DNA of 64,000 nucleotides from Myxococcales bacterium (GTDB lineage Bacteria; Myxococcota_A; Polyangia; Nannocystales; Nannocystaceae): contig JACKDW010000003.1 in NCBI GenBank assembly GCA_020633295.1, forward strand, positions 700,793-764,792, given 5' to 3'. How positions within the stretch are numbered: position 1 is the stretch's first letter; each line of letters starts with the position of its first letter. Positions 27,076-35,944 of the stretch are shown one piece after another. The notes under the pieces are model-generated. The model worked only from the letters and a program-made list of their open reading frames with translations. It was not told the DNA's origin and ran no database searches. Both the position numbers and the translations under genes were made by a program.

Positions 27076-28677
27076 ATGGAGCTCAATCACGTGCTCGTGT
27101 GGCTCACCGGGATCACGGTGGTGAGCTGGTTGGTCGCGCTGCTGCGAGCCCAGGGCAACCTGGCGCTGACGAGCTGGGTGCTGACCTCGGTCGGCGTGCT
27201 CGCGCTGTGGGTCGCCGGGATCATCCTCTGGCCCGACACGGTCGGCTTCGTGACGCTCGGCGCGTGGGCGCTGTTTCTGCTGCTGCCGCAGCTCGGCGCG
27301 CGGCTGGTGCAGTCGCTCTCGCTGCGGGGTCGCTACCGCGCGGCGCTGTGGGTCGCGCGCGCGCTCGCGGTGCTGCACCCGACCCGCGTGTGGCGTCAGC
27401 AGCCGGGCGCGTTCCAGGCGCTCGCGCACCTGCAGGCGGGTCAGCGCGAGCGCGCGGAGCGGGCGCTCGCGCGGCTCGAGCGCGCCGACCCGTCGCTGCG
27501 CCTGTTCGCGACCATGCAGCGCTTCCGCGCCGAGGGGCGCTGGCGCGCGCTGGTCGAGTGGGTGGAGGGCCACCCCGACCGCGAGGCGCTGCTGATGGAT
27601 CCGGTGGCGAGCGGCAACTACCTGCGCGCGCTCGGGGAGACGGGCGCGCGCGCCGAGATGGCGCGCGTCTACATCCGCGTCGTGCACGGGCGCGGCGTGC
27701 CGTCGCGCGCGGCCTACCAGATCGTCGTCGCAGGGCTTTGTGGTCATGTTGAATTGGTCAGGAAGCTGCTGACGGGGCCGCTGCGCGTGTACGGCTCGGA
27801 GCTGTCGCGCTTCTGGGAGGGCACCGCGCGCTGGGCCGCCGGCGAGCCGGGCGAGGCCGAGGCGCTGCTGCGGCCGCTGCTCGCCGCGCGCGACCACATC
27901 GTGCGCGCGGCCGCGCGCGCGCGCCTCGACGCGATCGAGTCGACCCCGCCCGGCGACGACGATCCGCAGATCACCCGCGCGCTGCGGCTGATCGAGCAGG
28001 ACCTCGCGCGCGGCGAGGCGATCCGCGCGCAGCTCGAGGCCGAGCGCGTGCGGCCGTGGATGACCTACGCGCTGGTGGGGCTCGAGCTGCTCGCGTACCT
28101 GCGCGAGGTCCCGGGCGGGACCACGAACGAGGAGAACCTGCTCGAGCTCGGCGCGATGATCGGCCCGCTCGCGCTGCTGCAGGGCGAGTGGTGGCGGCTG
28201 CTGACCGCGGGCTTCCTCCACTACGGCTGGCTGCACCTGGCGCTCAACAGCCTCGGGATCGTCGCGTTCGGGCGCCGGCTCGAGCGCGACGTCGGGCCGT
28301 GGCGCTTCCTCGGCTTCTACCTGCTGACGAGCGTGGGCGCGATGACGGCGATGCTGCTGATCAGCGAATTCGTCACGGGCGAGGAATTCGTGCTCGTCGG
28401 CGCGTCGGCGAGCCTGATGGGGATCGTCGGCGTGAGCGGGGCCGTGACGCTGCGCCGGTACCTGCGCTCGCGCGCGAGCCACGAGCGCCGCTGGCTGCTC
28501 TCGCTGGCGCTGATCATCGGGCTGCAGACCGCGTTTGATCTGTCGACGCCGCAGGTCAGCGTCGGCGCGCACCTCGGCGGCGTCCTGATCGGCTTCGCGC
28601 TCGGGCTCGTGTTCGCGCCCGCGACCCCGTATTATCAGGCGCGGGCCGAGCGGACGCTGGCCCGACAGGAGACATGA
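27076..28677 (+). CDS. Rhomboid-family intramembrane serine protease with N-terminal helical domain
   Basis: 533 residues. Two or three N-terminal membrane helices, then a soluble TPR-like region (about 90-330) containing ALAHLQAGQRERAERAL-type repeats, then the rhomboid core: WWRLLTAGFLHYGWLHLALN, the active-site GASASLMG (Ser444) and GAHLGG (His499) in the last helices. Ala445 replaces the Gly that usually follows the catalytic Ser. It would cut membrane proteins within the bilayer. A CATAGT hexamer lies 11 nt before ATG. The stop overlaps the next gene by 4 nt (ATGA), so the small lipoprotein downstream is probably co-translated. Confidence 0.9.
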   Translation: MELNHVLVWLTGITVVSWLVALLRAQGNLALTSWVLTSVGVLALWVAGIILWPDTVGFVTLGAWALFLLLPQLGARLVQSLSLRGRYRAALWVARALAVLHPTRVWRQQPGAFQALAHLQAGQRERAERALARLERADPSLRLFATMQRFRAEGRWRALVEWVEGHPDREALLMDPVASGNYLRALGETGARAEMARVYIRVVHGRGVPSRAAYQIVVAGLCGHVELVRKLLTGPLRVYGSELSRFWEGTARWAAGEPGEAEALLRPLLAARDHIVRAAARARLDAIESTPPGDDDPQITRALRLIEQDLARGEAIRAQLEAERVRPWMTYALVGLELLAYLREVPGGTTNEENLLELGAMIGPLALLQGEWWRLLTAGFLHYGWLHLALNSLGIVAFGRRLERDVGPWRFLGFYLLTSVGAMTAMLLISEFVTGEEFVLVGASASLMGIVGVSGAVTLRRYLRSRASHERRWLLSLALIIGLQTAFDLSTPQVSVGAHLGGVLIGFALGLVFAPATPYYQARAERTLARQET

Positions 28678-29231
28678 TGAGCACACGTGTACGCCGTATG
28701 ATCCTCCCCCGACTCGGCGCTTGCTGCTTCGCGCTCACGCTCGCCGCGACGCTCGGCTGCAGCTTCAGCGCGTCGACCTCGAGCGCGCAGGAGGGCCGCG
28801 CGCCCGACAAGAGCGGCGCGCAGCAGGACCCAGGGCAGGGCAAGCCCGCGAACCCGGGGGCCGGTGACGCCTCCGGCGGCGCGCCGGAGGGCGAGGGCGC
28901 GGGCGAGGGCGGCGCGGGCTCGCAGGCCGTCGGCGGCCTGGCCACAAAGCCAGCTGACAGCGGCGGCGGAGCCCAGGGCGCGGGCGCGAGCGGCGAGGTC
29001 GCGGGCGGCGGCGCGAGCAAGGCCAACGGCGACTCGTGCACGTCCTCGTCGGAGTGCCAGAGCGGCGTCTGCGAGGGCTTGGGCTGCGAGCAAGATCAGG
29101 GCACGTGTATGGACAAGGCCCGCATGTGCACCCGCGATCTCCGGCAGTACTGCGGCTGCGACGGTCAGACCTTCCAGGCGAGCGGGAGCTGCCCGGGGCG
29201 CACCTACAAGGCCAAGGGGCCGTGCGCGTGA
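28674..29231 (+). CDS. Small Cys-rich lipoprotein, coupled to rhomboid gene
   Basis: 185 residues. The signal peptide ends at TLGC (lipobox), followed by a 90-residue Gly/Ala/Pro/Glu spacer and a C-terminal Cys-rich domain with the motifs CTSSSECQSGVC and CGCDGQTF...CPGRTYKAKGPC, which resembles Kazal-like repeats of myxobacterial surface proteins. It overlaps the rhomboid stop (ATGATG), allowing start at 28674 or 28677. Being co-translated with an intramembrane protease makes it a candidate substrate or partner; this is inference. Confidence 0.75.
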   Translation: MMSTRVRRMILPRLGACCFALTLAATLGCSFSASTSSAQEGRAPDKSGAQQDPGQGKPANPGAGDASGGAPEGEGAGEGGAGSQAVGGLATKPADSGGGAQGAGASGEVAGGGASKANGDSCTSSSECQSGVCEGLGCEQDQGTCMDKARMCTRDLRQYCGCDGQTFQASGSCPGRTYKAKGPCA

Positions 29232-29343
29232 GCGCGGCCCCTCGCTGAGGGGCCGGTAGCGGCGACACGCGGGGCCTCGCCGCGGGCGTAGGCGCTCGCG
29301 GCGCGGGCCGGCGGGCTCGCGTTGCGGTCGTGGGCGTGGTGGG

Positions 29344-30114
29344 ATGAACCGCGCGATGCCCCGGCTCCGCTCGAAGACGCGGCGACTCGAGGCGGCGCGG
29401 CGTGATCGACTGCGTCACCCCGCGCGCGTCATGACGTCGTCGCTCGTCACCGGCCGCCGGGAGCGCGCGCTGCTCGTCGGCTCGCTGTTCGCGGGCGTCG
29501 CCGGCGTGATGCTGCTCGACTTCGGGATCTCGCTGTGGTTCGACGGACAGGTCGCGCTCGGCTCCGTCTCGTTCGTGATCCTCGCGCTCGCGCTCGGGGC
29601 CGGCGCGCTGCTGCAGTGGCGCTCGAGTCGGGTCGGCGCCGAGCACCGCGGCGAGCTCGAGCAGCTGCGCGCGAGCGTCCACGCCTCGGCGCGGGCGCTC
29701 GAGGCGGAGCTGCGCGTGCGCACGCGCGCCGGTGAGCGCGTCGAGCTCGAGGTGCTCGAGCTGGCGGCGGCGCGCGCCTGGGCGCTGACCGCCAGGGGCG
29801 ACGCGCGGGCGCTCGTGCTCGACTGCGGCGGCGAGGGGCTCGTCACGCTGCGCGGGCCGCTGGTCGAGCTGCAGCTGCCTGCGGCGCGCAGCGTCCCGAG
29901 CCGCTGGCGGATCGAGCGGCTGCGCGACACGGGCGGGATCCTCTCGCTCTCGGGCTTCGGCGCGCCGGTGTCGACGCGCGCCGTGACGCTCGAGGCCGAC
30001 GCGTCCGCCGAGCTCGCTGCGGCGCCCGAGTGTCGGGTGACGACGATCGAGGAGCTGCCGCCCGGCGTCCGCGTCGCGCTCGGGGAGGCGCGGGCGCCGT
30101 ATCGTACGGTCTGA
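29344..30114 (+). CDS. Membrane protein of unknown function
   Basis: 256 residues, or 227 if translation begins at the in-frame ATG 29431, which better matches the membrane topology. Two adjacent hydrophobic helices (ALLVGSLFAGVAGVMLLDF and VSFVILALALGAGALLQW) are followed by a helical and then strand-rich cytoplasmic domain of about 150 residues with no recognisable family. The gene follows the rhomboid pair on the same strand after 112 bp. Confidence 0.55.
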   Translation: MNRAMPRLRSKTRRLEAARRDRLRHPARVMTSSLVTGRRERALLVGSLFAGVAGVMLLDFGISLWFDGQVALGSVSFVILALALGAGALLQWRSSRVGAEHRGELEQLRASVHASARALEAELRVRTRAGERVELEVLELAAARAWALTARGDARALVLDCGGEGLVTLRGPLVELQLPAARSVPSRWRIERLRDTGGILSLSGFGAPVSTRAVTLEADASAELAAAPECRVTTIEELPPGVRVALGEARAPYRTV

Positions 30115-30156
30115 ACCTCGAGACAGGTTATTGGCGCGCCGGGTCGCGCGTCTGGC

Positions 30157-30906
30157 TCACGGGCGCGCGCGCTCCAGCGTCATCGACTCCAGCTCGATCC
30201 CCAGCCGACGGAAGTCGTCCTCGGCCTCCTCGAGCACCCGCGCGGCGAAGCGCGCCGGGTCGGCGCGCAGCGTCTCCAGCGTGCAGTCCGCCACGACCAT
30301 CCGCGCGTGCCCCTCGAGCGTCTGACTCGCCACCACCTCGACCTCCTGCAAGCGCTGGCCGAGGAAGCGCTCGATCGCGTGGTGGACCGTCGGCTCCGCG
30401 CGCGCCAGCCTCACGCGCGCGCGCAGCTCGAGCGCGAGCGCGACGCTCCCCCGGCTGTAGGCGTTGTCCACCGAGACGGTGATCGTCCGGGCGCGGCAGT
30501 CGAGCAGCTCGGCCTGCTCGCGCAGCGGCGCGCGGAAGGCGTGACCGCGCGCCAGCATCCGGTAGCTGCGCCCCGTGCTCTGGTCGAGTCGCCCGCTGAG
30601 CACCAGCACGCGCCCAGGCGGCACGAGCTCGACGAGCGTCGCGTAGACGATGAGGTACCCGAGCGCCGCGGTCGCGAGCACGCCGGCGGTCGCGGCCGCG
30701 ATCATGTCGCCGAGCGCGAGCGCCACGCCGACGCCCGCGGTCGCCAGCGCGAGCGCGCCGCCGAAGGCGATGAGCAGCACGCGGTGAGCGCGTCGCGCGA
30801 GCTCGTAGGCCTCGACGTCGTCGTCCTCCTCGGCGTACTCGTCGGTGACCTCCTCCGGTCGCGCGAGCGACTCGACGTCCTCGTCCGCGTTGCGCTCGCG
30901 CGTCAC
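30157..30906 (-). CDS. SPFH/flotillin-like membrane protein
   Basis: 249 residues from GTG 30906. An acidic N-terminus is followed by two membrane helices (about residues 44-90), then a domain with VPPGRVLVLSGR, FRAPLREQAELLDCRARTI, a VSVDNAYSRGSVALALELRARVRL strand block and a long helix (FLGQRLQEVEVVASQTLEGHARM, FAARVLEEAEDDFRRLGIELESM), which is the order of flotillin/Band-7 domains. It lacks the long flotillin coiled coil. Such proteins organise membrane microdomains. TAGAGT ends 7 nt before the GTG. It diverges from the gene at 31008. Confidence 0.7.
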   Translation of the reverse strand: MTRERNADEDVESLARPEEVTDEYAEEDDDVEAYELARRAHRVLLIAFGGALALATAGVGVALALGDMIAAATAGVLATAALGYLIVYATLVELVPPGRVLVLSGRLDQSTGRSYRMLARGHAFRAPLREQAELLDCRARTITVSVDNAYSRGSVALALELRARVRLARAEPTVHHAIERFLGQRLQEVEVVASQTLEGHARMVVADCTLETLRADPARFAARVLEEAEDDFRRLGIELESMTLERARP

Positions 30907-30913
30907 CGACCCG

Positions 30914-30919
30914 ACTCTA
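30914..30919 (-). promoter_or_regulatory. Leaderless-type -10 element (TAGAGT, 7 nt before GTG)
   Basis: The position relative to the SPFH gene start at 30906 also supports choosing that GTG over the longer frame. Confidence 0.45.
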
Positions 30920-31007
30920 CCGGGGATCCCCGCGCGGGTGGGCGCGCTGGTGACCCTTCGTACAGCTTCAGGGCCTCCGTGATACGTTCGTCGGCAGGAG
31001 GCCCCCA

Positions 31008-31316
31008 ATGGAGCTCATCGCCCACATGCTCGGCGCCGCGTTGCTCGTCAACAGCGTGCCCCACACCGTTCAAGGCGTCAGCGGGAAGCCGTTTCAGACC
31101 CCGTTCGCGAGCCCGCCGGGGATCGGCCTCTCGCCGCCCTCGACGAACGCGCTCTGGGGCGGCGCGAACGCGATCGCCGGCATCCTGCTGCTGTTCGGCG
31201 TCGGCGAGCTCGAGGTCGGCCTCGACCTCCACACGACGCTCGTGCTCGGCGCCGGGCTGCTCGCCGCGTTCGGCCTCGCCCGCTACTTCGAGCGCCTCGC
31301 CGATCGCCTCCCGTGA
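31008..31316 (+). CDS. Small conserved membrane protein
   Basis: 102 residues with three hydrophobic segments and the conserved-looking central motif PHTVQGVSGKPFQTPFASP followed by SPPSTNALWGGAN. A strong AGGAGG lies 8 nt upstream of ATG. The layout resembles small DoxX-like or YccF-like membrane proteins but I do not recognise the family. It diverges from the SPFH gene, and the two may share regulation. Confidence 0.65.
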   Translation: MELIAHMLGAALLVNSVPHTVQGVSGKPFQTPFASPPGIGLSPPSTNALWGGANAIAGILLLFGVGELEVGLDLHTTLVLGAGLLAAFGLARYFERLADRLP

Positions 31317-31605
31317 CGCGCCGCGCGTGTCGCTGGTCGTAGACCTCGGCCCAGACCTTCAGGTCGCTGTGCGTCGCGCCGTGGTTGGGGAAGAGCGGGT
31401 CCCTGCCCGAGGTTGATCAGCGGATCGCGGGCCATCTCGAAGGTCGCGCCCTCGATCGAGGCCTCGACCGCCGGGCCGAGCTGCTCGCCGCCCCGGAGCG
31501 CGCGGATCGAGCTGGTGAACGGCTCGACCGTGATCTCGAGGTGGTAGAGCTGGCCGATCGGCCAGGGTTCGCGCTCGGCGGCGGCGCGACGCGGACGGCG
31601 GGCGC
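31317..31605 (-). pseudogene. Frameshifted LamG/concanavalin-like domain remnant
   Basis: The minus strand reads EPWPIGQLYHLEITVEPF, then EASIEGATFEMARDPLINLGQGP, and after a one-base shift continues LFPNHGATHSDLKVWAEVYDQ. Together this is the end of a LamG-like lectin domain (ligand side and final strand SDLKVW). The shift falls at about 31395-31405 and no start is available, so this is a decayed gene end lying directly behind the lipoprotein stop at 31606. Confidence 0.5.
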
Positions 31606-32409
31606 TCAGCAGCCGCTGACCGCGAGCGCCTGCGTCTGCAGGAGGCTGCTCGGCGGCGCCCAGGGCATCACCTGGTCGAAGTTCAGCGTCACGTCGACGT
31701 CGAGCACGCACGGGTAGATGTCGCCGGGCATAAGCGGCGGCCAGCTGACCTCGCCCGCGCCGCTGGTCGCCCACTCCCCTTGGCCGCCGCCGACGGGCTG
31801 CGCGGACAGGCAGTCGACGAGCGTGTCAAAGATCGCGCCGCTCTCGACGCCCCACTCGCCCGGCGCCGTGACGGCGAACTCCGGCTGCGCGAAGCCGGGG
31901 TACACCATGCGCAGCTCCGTGCACTGCCCGGCGTCGTTGTCGGCCTTGCGGATCACGACCCGGTCGAGCGCGCCGATCAGCGCGAACGCGAAGTACTCGA
32001 CGTCGCCCTGGCCGCCGCTGTCGCTGGTGTCGCTGTCGCTGGTGTCGCTGGTCTCGCTGGTGGTGCCTGGATCGTCGGTCGTGCCCGGCGACGTCGTGGC
32101 GCCGTCGGTGGCGCTGGGGTCCGTCGTCGTGGTCGCGCTCGTGACGGTCGAGGAGTCGCTCGGGTCCGACGTCGCGTCGGTCGTGGCGTCGTCCGTGGTG
32201 GGGGTCGTGGCGCCGCCGGTGGTCGCGTCGGTCGTCGTGACGCCGCTGCTGCCCGCGCTCGGGTCCGTCGAGTCGCTGGAGCCCGCAGTCGTGCCGCTGG
32301 CCTCGGAGTCGGAGGAGGAGGAGGTTCCGCTGTCGCCGCAGGCGAGCGCGAGCGTGGAGGCGAGCGCGATCACGGCGCGCGCGACGGGGGTCGATGATGG
32401 GGAGTGCAT
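31606..32409 (-). CDS. Ser/Thr-rich lipoprotein
   Basis: 267 residues from ATG 32409. Lipobox LALAC, then about 100 residues dominated by Ser, Thr, Asp and Gly (typical Nannocystaceae spacer), then a 140-residue globular domain (VEYFAFALIGALDRVVIRKADN, CTELRMVYPGF, a Cys-ended C-terminus LAVSGC) that I do not recognise. The spacer likely holds the domain away from the outer membrane. TACCCC lies 9 nt before ATG and may be a weak -10. Confidence 0.7.
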   Translation of the reverse strand: MHSPSSTPVARAVIALASTLALACGDSGTSSSSDSEASGTTAGSSDSTDPSAGSSGVTTTDATTGGATTPTTDDATTDATSDPSDSSTVTSATTTTDPSATDGATTSPGTTDDPGTTSETSDTSDSDTSDSGGQGDVEYFAFALIGALDRVVIRKADNDAGQCTELRMVYPGFAQPEFAVTAPGEWGVESGAIFDTLVDCLSAQPVGGGQGEWATSGAGEVSWPPLMPGDIYPCVLDVDVTLNFDQVMPWAPPSSLLQTQALAVSGC

Positions 32410-32513
32410 GGCAAGTTCGGGGTAGGGCGCGCCTCGCTCGACGCGCGACGCCGATCTTCGCGCGCGCCCGCGCGCGTGTCCAGAACCGCGCGCGCGCGCA
32501 GCGGGACCGCGTT

Positions 32514-33257
32514 CTACGAGCCGGGCGCCTCGCGTTCGCGCGACTCCTCGCGGAACCGGCACCACGCGCAGTCCTCGGTGGGCGGCGGGCAGCGGCGCGC
32601 GGCGAGGCAGGCTCGCGCCCGTCGCAGCGCGCCGTCGATCCACGAGTCGTCGCCGACGTGCGAGAGCGTGTGCGTCTCGAACTCGAGCCGGCCCGCGAAC
32701 ACGGGCGGGGTCTTGAGCGCGTTGACGTACACGAAGTGCGCGACGCGGCTGACCTTGAAGCCACGTCGCCTGAGGAGCCACTGGTAGATCTCGACCTGGC
32801 GCTTGTACGAGATCTTCCAGTCGTCCTCGAGGTCGACCGCGCGCGTCGTGCTGGTCGCCTTGTACTCGACGACGCGCAGCGCGTCGTCGTCGTCGATCCA
32901 CAGGTCGTCGATCGCGCCGTAGACGAGGAAGCCCGTGGCCTCGTGAAACGCCTGCACGCCGATGTTGTTGCTGCGCCACTCCGCGAGCTCGGCGTGCGCG
33001 AACGGAGGGCGGCTGAGCCCGAGCTGACGCATCAGCGGGTGCGTTCGTCGGGTGTCGCGGTAGCGATCGAACTCGCGCTTGAGCAGCTCGTCGACCGCGA
33101 GGTTGAGGCTGAACGGCGGCCCGCGCGGGAAGTCGACCCCGAGCCGGCGGTCGAGGTAGAAGCACCGCCGGCAGCGCATGAAGTCTTCGAGCTTGCTGCG
33201 GCTGAGCCGGTAGGGCAAGGCGTCGTCCGGATCGAAGACGTTGTGGGTGCGCGGCAC
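32514..33257 (-). CDS. PD-(D/E)XK nuclease with Cys cluster (Cas4/AddB-like fold)
   Basis: 247 residues. N-terminal RSKLEDFMRCRRCFYLDRR carries a CxxC; the core has the active-site Asp in VYGAIDDLWID and E-x-K in RVVEYKAT; a QVEIYQWLL helix follows; the C-terminal CPPPTEDCAWCRF completes a four-Cys arrangement. This layout matches 4Fe-4S exonucleases of the Cas4/AddB type. There is no CRISPR array or other cas gene here, so it is a stand-alone member, probably in DNA repair. The iron-sulfur cluster is inferred from Cys positions. Confidence 0.8.
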   Translation of the reverse strand: MPRTHNVFDPDDALPYRLSRSKLEDFMRCRRCFYLDRRLGVDFPRGPPFSLNLAVDELLKREFDRYRDTRRTHPLMRQLGLSRPPFAHAELAEWRSNNIGVQAFHEATGFLVYGAIDDLWIDDDDALRVVEYKATSTTRAVDLEDDWKISYKRQVEIYQWLLRRRGFKVSRVAHFVYVNALKTPPVFAGRLEFETHTLSHVGDDSWIDGALRRARACLAARRCPPPTEDCAWCRFREESREREAPGS

Positions 33258-33328
33258 GGCGAGGGTGCATCACTGTGCCACGCGGGCGCGCCGGGGGCCA
33301 CGGCGCGCGCGGTCAGGAGGTGCAGGCG

Positions 33329-33378
33329 CGCGCGCGCGGGCATGAATCACCGCGCGCGCGCGGGCATGAATCACCGCG
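33329..33378. repeat. Two 24-bp direct repeats containing CATGAATCACCGCGC
   Basis: CATGAATCACCGCGC occurs at 33341 and again at 33365 in the gap between the nuclease and NlpC/P60 genes, just upstream of a TACACT promoter element. A paired protein-binding site is possible. Confidence 0.45.
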
Positions 33379-33403
33379 CTCGCGCGTACACCTCGGCAGG
33401 ACG

Positions 33404-33409
33404 TACACT
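33404..33409 (+). promoter_or_regulatory. -10-like TACACT, 10 nt before GTG
   Basis: Element of the recurrent GTACACT type in front of the NlpC/P60 lipoprotein gene. Confidence 0.4.
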
Positions 33410-33419
33410 GGCGGCGCGC

Positions 33420-35006
33420 GTGCAGAGCATCGATCAACTCCTCCGAGCAGCGCAGGCGCGAGCGCAGGCGCGAGCGCAGGCGCGAGCGCGCGCGCGCCGT
33501 GGCCTCGCGCGCTGCGGCCTCGCGCTCGTCGTCGGCCTCGCGCTCGTCGCATGTCGTCAGACGCCGACGTCCCGCGATCACGCGTCCGCGCCCGCGTCGT
33601 CGGTCGTCGAGCTCGCGACGCCCGCGGCCGCGGCGTGCCCCGCCCGCGCGGACGCCCCGGCGCCCCTGCCCAACGTGCTGCCGGAGCACCGCCGGCTCGA
33701 GTACTGGCTCGCGCGCGCGGAGACGCTGGGGGACATCGACGCGCCCTTGATGACGCGGGCCGAGATCGCCGCGCACAACCGCGAGATGCTGCCCGCCGGG
33801 CACGTGCGCGAGGGCGTCGCGCTGGCGGAGCGCGCTGCGGGCCGAGCTGACCTCTTCACCACGCCCGACCCGGAGGGCCTGCGCGAGCAGCTCGAGCGGC
33901 GCTTCGCCTTCCTCGCCGTGCGCTTTCGTCAGGGCAAGTACGTCAACGCGGACGGCGCGCCCGTGCCCGAGGCCGAGATCGAGGAGACGATCAAGCTGCC
34001 GCGGATCGCGACGCTCGATCCAGAGCTCCGCGTCGCGCTCACCGAGGTGCCGGTGCGCTGCTCCCCGCGGGTCGCGGGGTACTACACGCCGAGCCTCGAC
34101 CTCGCGTTTAACCGCAACCTCTGCACGACCGCGCGCGCGCAGGAGGTCGTGCAGGTGCTCGCGCGCTGGTCCGAGGGACAGCTGCTCGCGCGGACCTCCT
34201 ACGCGCTCGGCTGGATCGACGCCGACGCGCCGCTGTCCGCCCGGCTCGACCCCGAGACCGCGCGCGCGTTCCTCTACGGGCCGCACGAGCGGGCCGGCCG
34301 CGAGGCGAGCGTGCAGACGCGCGCGGGCGTGGAGGTCGTCGCGCGCGGGACCTTGCTGCCGCGCGCGCCGGACGACGGCCGCCCGCCGCCCGACAACCTC
34401 ACCGGGCGCGCGCCCGCGCCGACGGTCGACGTGCTGCTGGCGACGGGCGAGGGCGTCGTCCGGGGGACGCCGCTCGAGCCCGAGGACTTCGTCAGCACCA
34501 CGCGCCCGCTGACCCGGCGCGCGCTGCTGACCGAGGCGTTCTCGTACCTCGGCGACCCCTACGGCTGGGGCGGGCACAAGGGCGGCCGCGACTGCTCGCG
34601 CTTCTTGCTCGACGTGTTCGCCACCTTCGGCGTCCTGCTGCCGCGCAACAGCGCCGAGCAGGCGGTCGCGGGCCCCGTGACGATCGAGGTGCCGGAGGAC
34701 GCCCCGGAGCAGGAGCGGCTGCGGCTGCTCGACGCGGCCAGCAAGCGCGGCGTCGTGCTCGCGCACTTCCCTGGCCACATCATGCTGTACCTCGGTCGCG
34801 ACCACCGCGGCGTGCCCATGGCGCTGCACTCCTTCGCCGAGTACATCGTGCCCTGCGAGGGGCGCGGCGAGGACACGCCCGAGGGCGAGCTGGAGACGCT
34901 GACGGTCGTCGGCGAGGTCACCGTCAGCGACCTCGAGCTGGGTCGCGGCAGCTCGCGCACGGCCTTTATCGAGCGCATCGATCGGCTCGCCGTGTTCGGC
35001 CGCTGA
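33420..35006 (+). CDS. NlpC/P60 peptidoglycan endopeptidase lipoprotein
   Basis: 528 residues from GTG 33420. The n-region contains three AQAR repeats, then a hydrophobic stretch ending in lipobox LVAC. A helical N-terminal region (YWLARAETLGDIDAPLMT, EIAAHNREMLPAG) resembles the stabilising domain of SH3b-type NlpC/P60 proteins, followed by SH3b-like strands. The catalytic domain starts near residue 375: GDPYGWGGHKGGRDCSRF with nucleophile Cys392, and the active-site His in FPGHIMLYLG. Such enzymes cut gamma-D-Glu-diaminopimelate links in the cell wall. Lipid anchoring puts it in the periplasm. No inhibitor or immunity gene is next to it. Confidence 0.9.
   Translation: MQSIDQLLRAAQARAQARAQARARARRGLARCGLALVVGLALVACRQTPTSRDHASAPASSVVELATPAAAACPARADAPAPLPNVLPEHRRLEYWLARAETLGDIDAPLMTRAEIAAHNREMLPAGHVREGVALAERAAGRADLFTTPDPEGLREQLERRFAFLAVRFRQGKYVNADGAPVPEAEIEETIKLPRIATLDPELRVALTEVPVRCSPRVAGYYTPSLDLAFNRNLCTTARAQEVVQVLARWSEGQLLARTSYALGWIDADAPLSARLDPETARAFLYGPHERAGREASVQTRAGVEVVARGTLLPRAPDDGRPPPDNLTGRAPAPTVDVLLATGEGVVRGTPLEPEDFVSTTRPLTRRALLTEAFSYLGDPYGWGGHKGGRDCSRFLLDVFATFGVLLPRNSAEQAVAGPVTIEVPEDAPEQERLRLLDAASKRGVVLAHFPGHIMLYLGRDHRGVPMALHSFAEYIVPCEGRGEDTPEGELETLTVVGEVTVSDLELGRGSSRTAFIERIDRLAVFGR
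33452..33487 (+). repeat. Three perfect 12-bp tandem repeats in the lipoprotein n-region
   Basis: The unit GCAGGCGCGAGC encodes an Ala-Gln-Ala-Arg periodicity just before the signal peptide core. Compare the satellite at 36866-36983, also ahead of a lipoprotein signal. Confidence 0.8.
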
Positions 35007-35089
35007 GCCGCGCCCGATGACGCTCCGCGTGGCGGGCACCCGAACGCCGCGGCATACTTCGGCGACGCGCCGCGGCGCGTCGAGGAGGT

Positions 35090-35872
35090 GTGGCGGTGGC
35101 CGCGGGCGGATCCGACGTCGGAGGTAAAGGCGGCGAGCGTGACGGGCATGACAGGCTCGACGAGCGTGACGAGCGTGACGAGCTCGACGAGCTCGCGCGC
35201 GAGGTCGAGGCGCTGCTCGAGACCGAGCCCGCGCGGGCGCTCGCGCGGCTCGACGCCGCGCCGCCCGCGCTGCAGCGCGAGCCAGAGCTCGACTACCTCC
35301 GCGGCCTCGCGCGCTGGGAGCTCGCGGGCCCCGCGGCCGCGCGCCCCGAGCTCGAGCGCGCGGTCGCCCGCGACCCCGGCTTCGCCGCCGCTCGCCACGC
35401 GCTCGGCGAGGCGCTCGGCCAGCTCGACGATCACGCGGGCATGGTCGCGCAGTGGCTCGAGGTGCGCCGGCTCGACGCGCGCGTCGATCGCGAGCGCGGG
35501 CGGGGGCGCCTGAGCGCCCGCCAGTGGATGGCGCGGGTCGCCGAGGAGGTGCTCGCGTCGGTCCCGGAGGAGCTGCGCGCGCGGCTCGGCAACGTCTCGG
35601 TGGTGCTCGAGCCGCGGCCCGGGCGGGGGATCATCGAGGAGGGCTTTGATCCGCGCGCGCTCGGCCTGTTCGAAGGGCCCGACGACTTCGGGCAGCGCTC
35701 GGTCCACGCGCCTCCCACGCCCTCGCGGATCGTGCTGTTCTACATGAACCTCGAGGCGAGCTTCCCCGAGCGCGACGCGCTCGCGGAGGAGATCGAGGTC
35801 ACGATCCTGCACGAGCTGGGGCACTACTTCGGGCTCGACGAGGACGACGTCGAGCGCCTCGGGCTCGAGTGA
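35090..35872 (+). CDS. Zincin-like metallopeptidase of the HExxHxxGLxE type
   Basis: 260 residues. A TPR-like helical region (about 20-130) precedes a small zincin domain containing ILHELGHYFGLDEDDVERLGL at the extreme C-terminus, as in the short bacterial metallopeptidase family formerly called DUF1025. It is cytosolic, with no signal peptide. A CATACT hexamer and a GAGGAGG ribosome binding site precede the GTG start. The added helical region is unusual for this family, whose members are normally about 120-150 residues. Confidence 0.78.
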   Translation: MAVAAGGSDVGGKGGERDGHDRLDERDERDELDELAREVEALLETEPARALARLDAAPPALQREPELDYLRGLARWELAGPAAARPELERAVARDPGFAAARHALGEALGQLDDHAGMVAQWLEVRRLDARVDRERGRGRLSARQWMARVAEEVLASVPEELRARLGNVSVVLEPRPGRGIIEEGFDPRALGLFEGPDDFGQRSVHAPPTPSRIVLFYMNLEASFPERDALAEEIEVTILHELGHYFGLDEDDVERLGLE

Positions 35873-35944
35873 GCGGACCGGCTCGCGCCGCCGCTCGCTA
35901 CGGCTCGGCCTTCGGCGGCGGACCGGGGTCGCGCCGCGTCGGTG

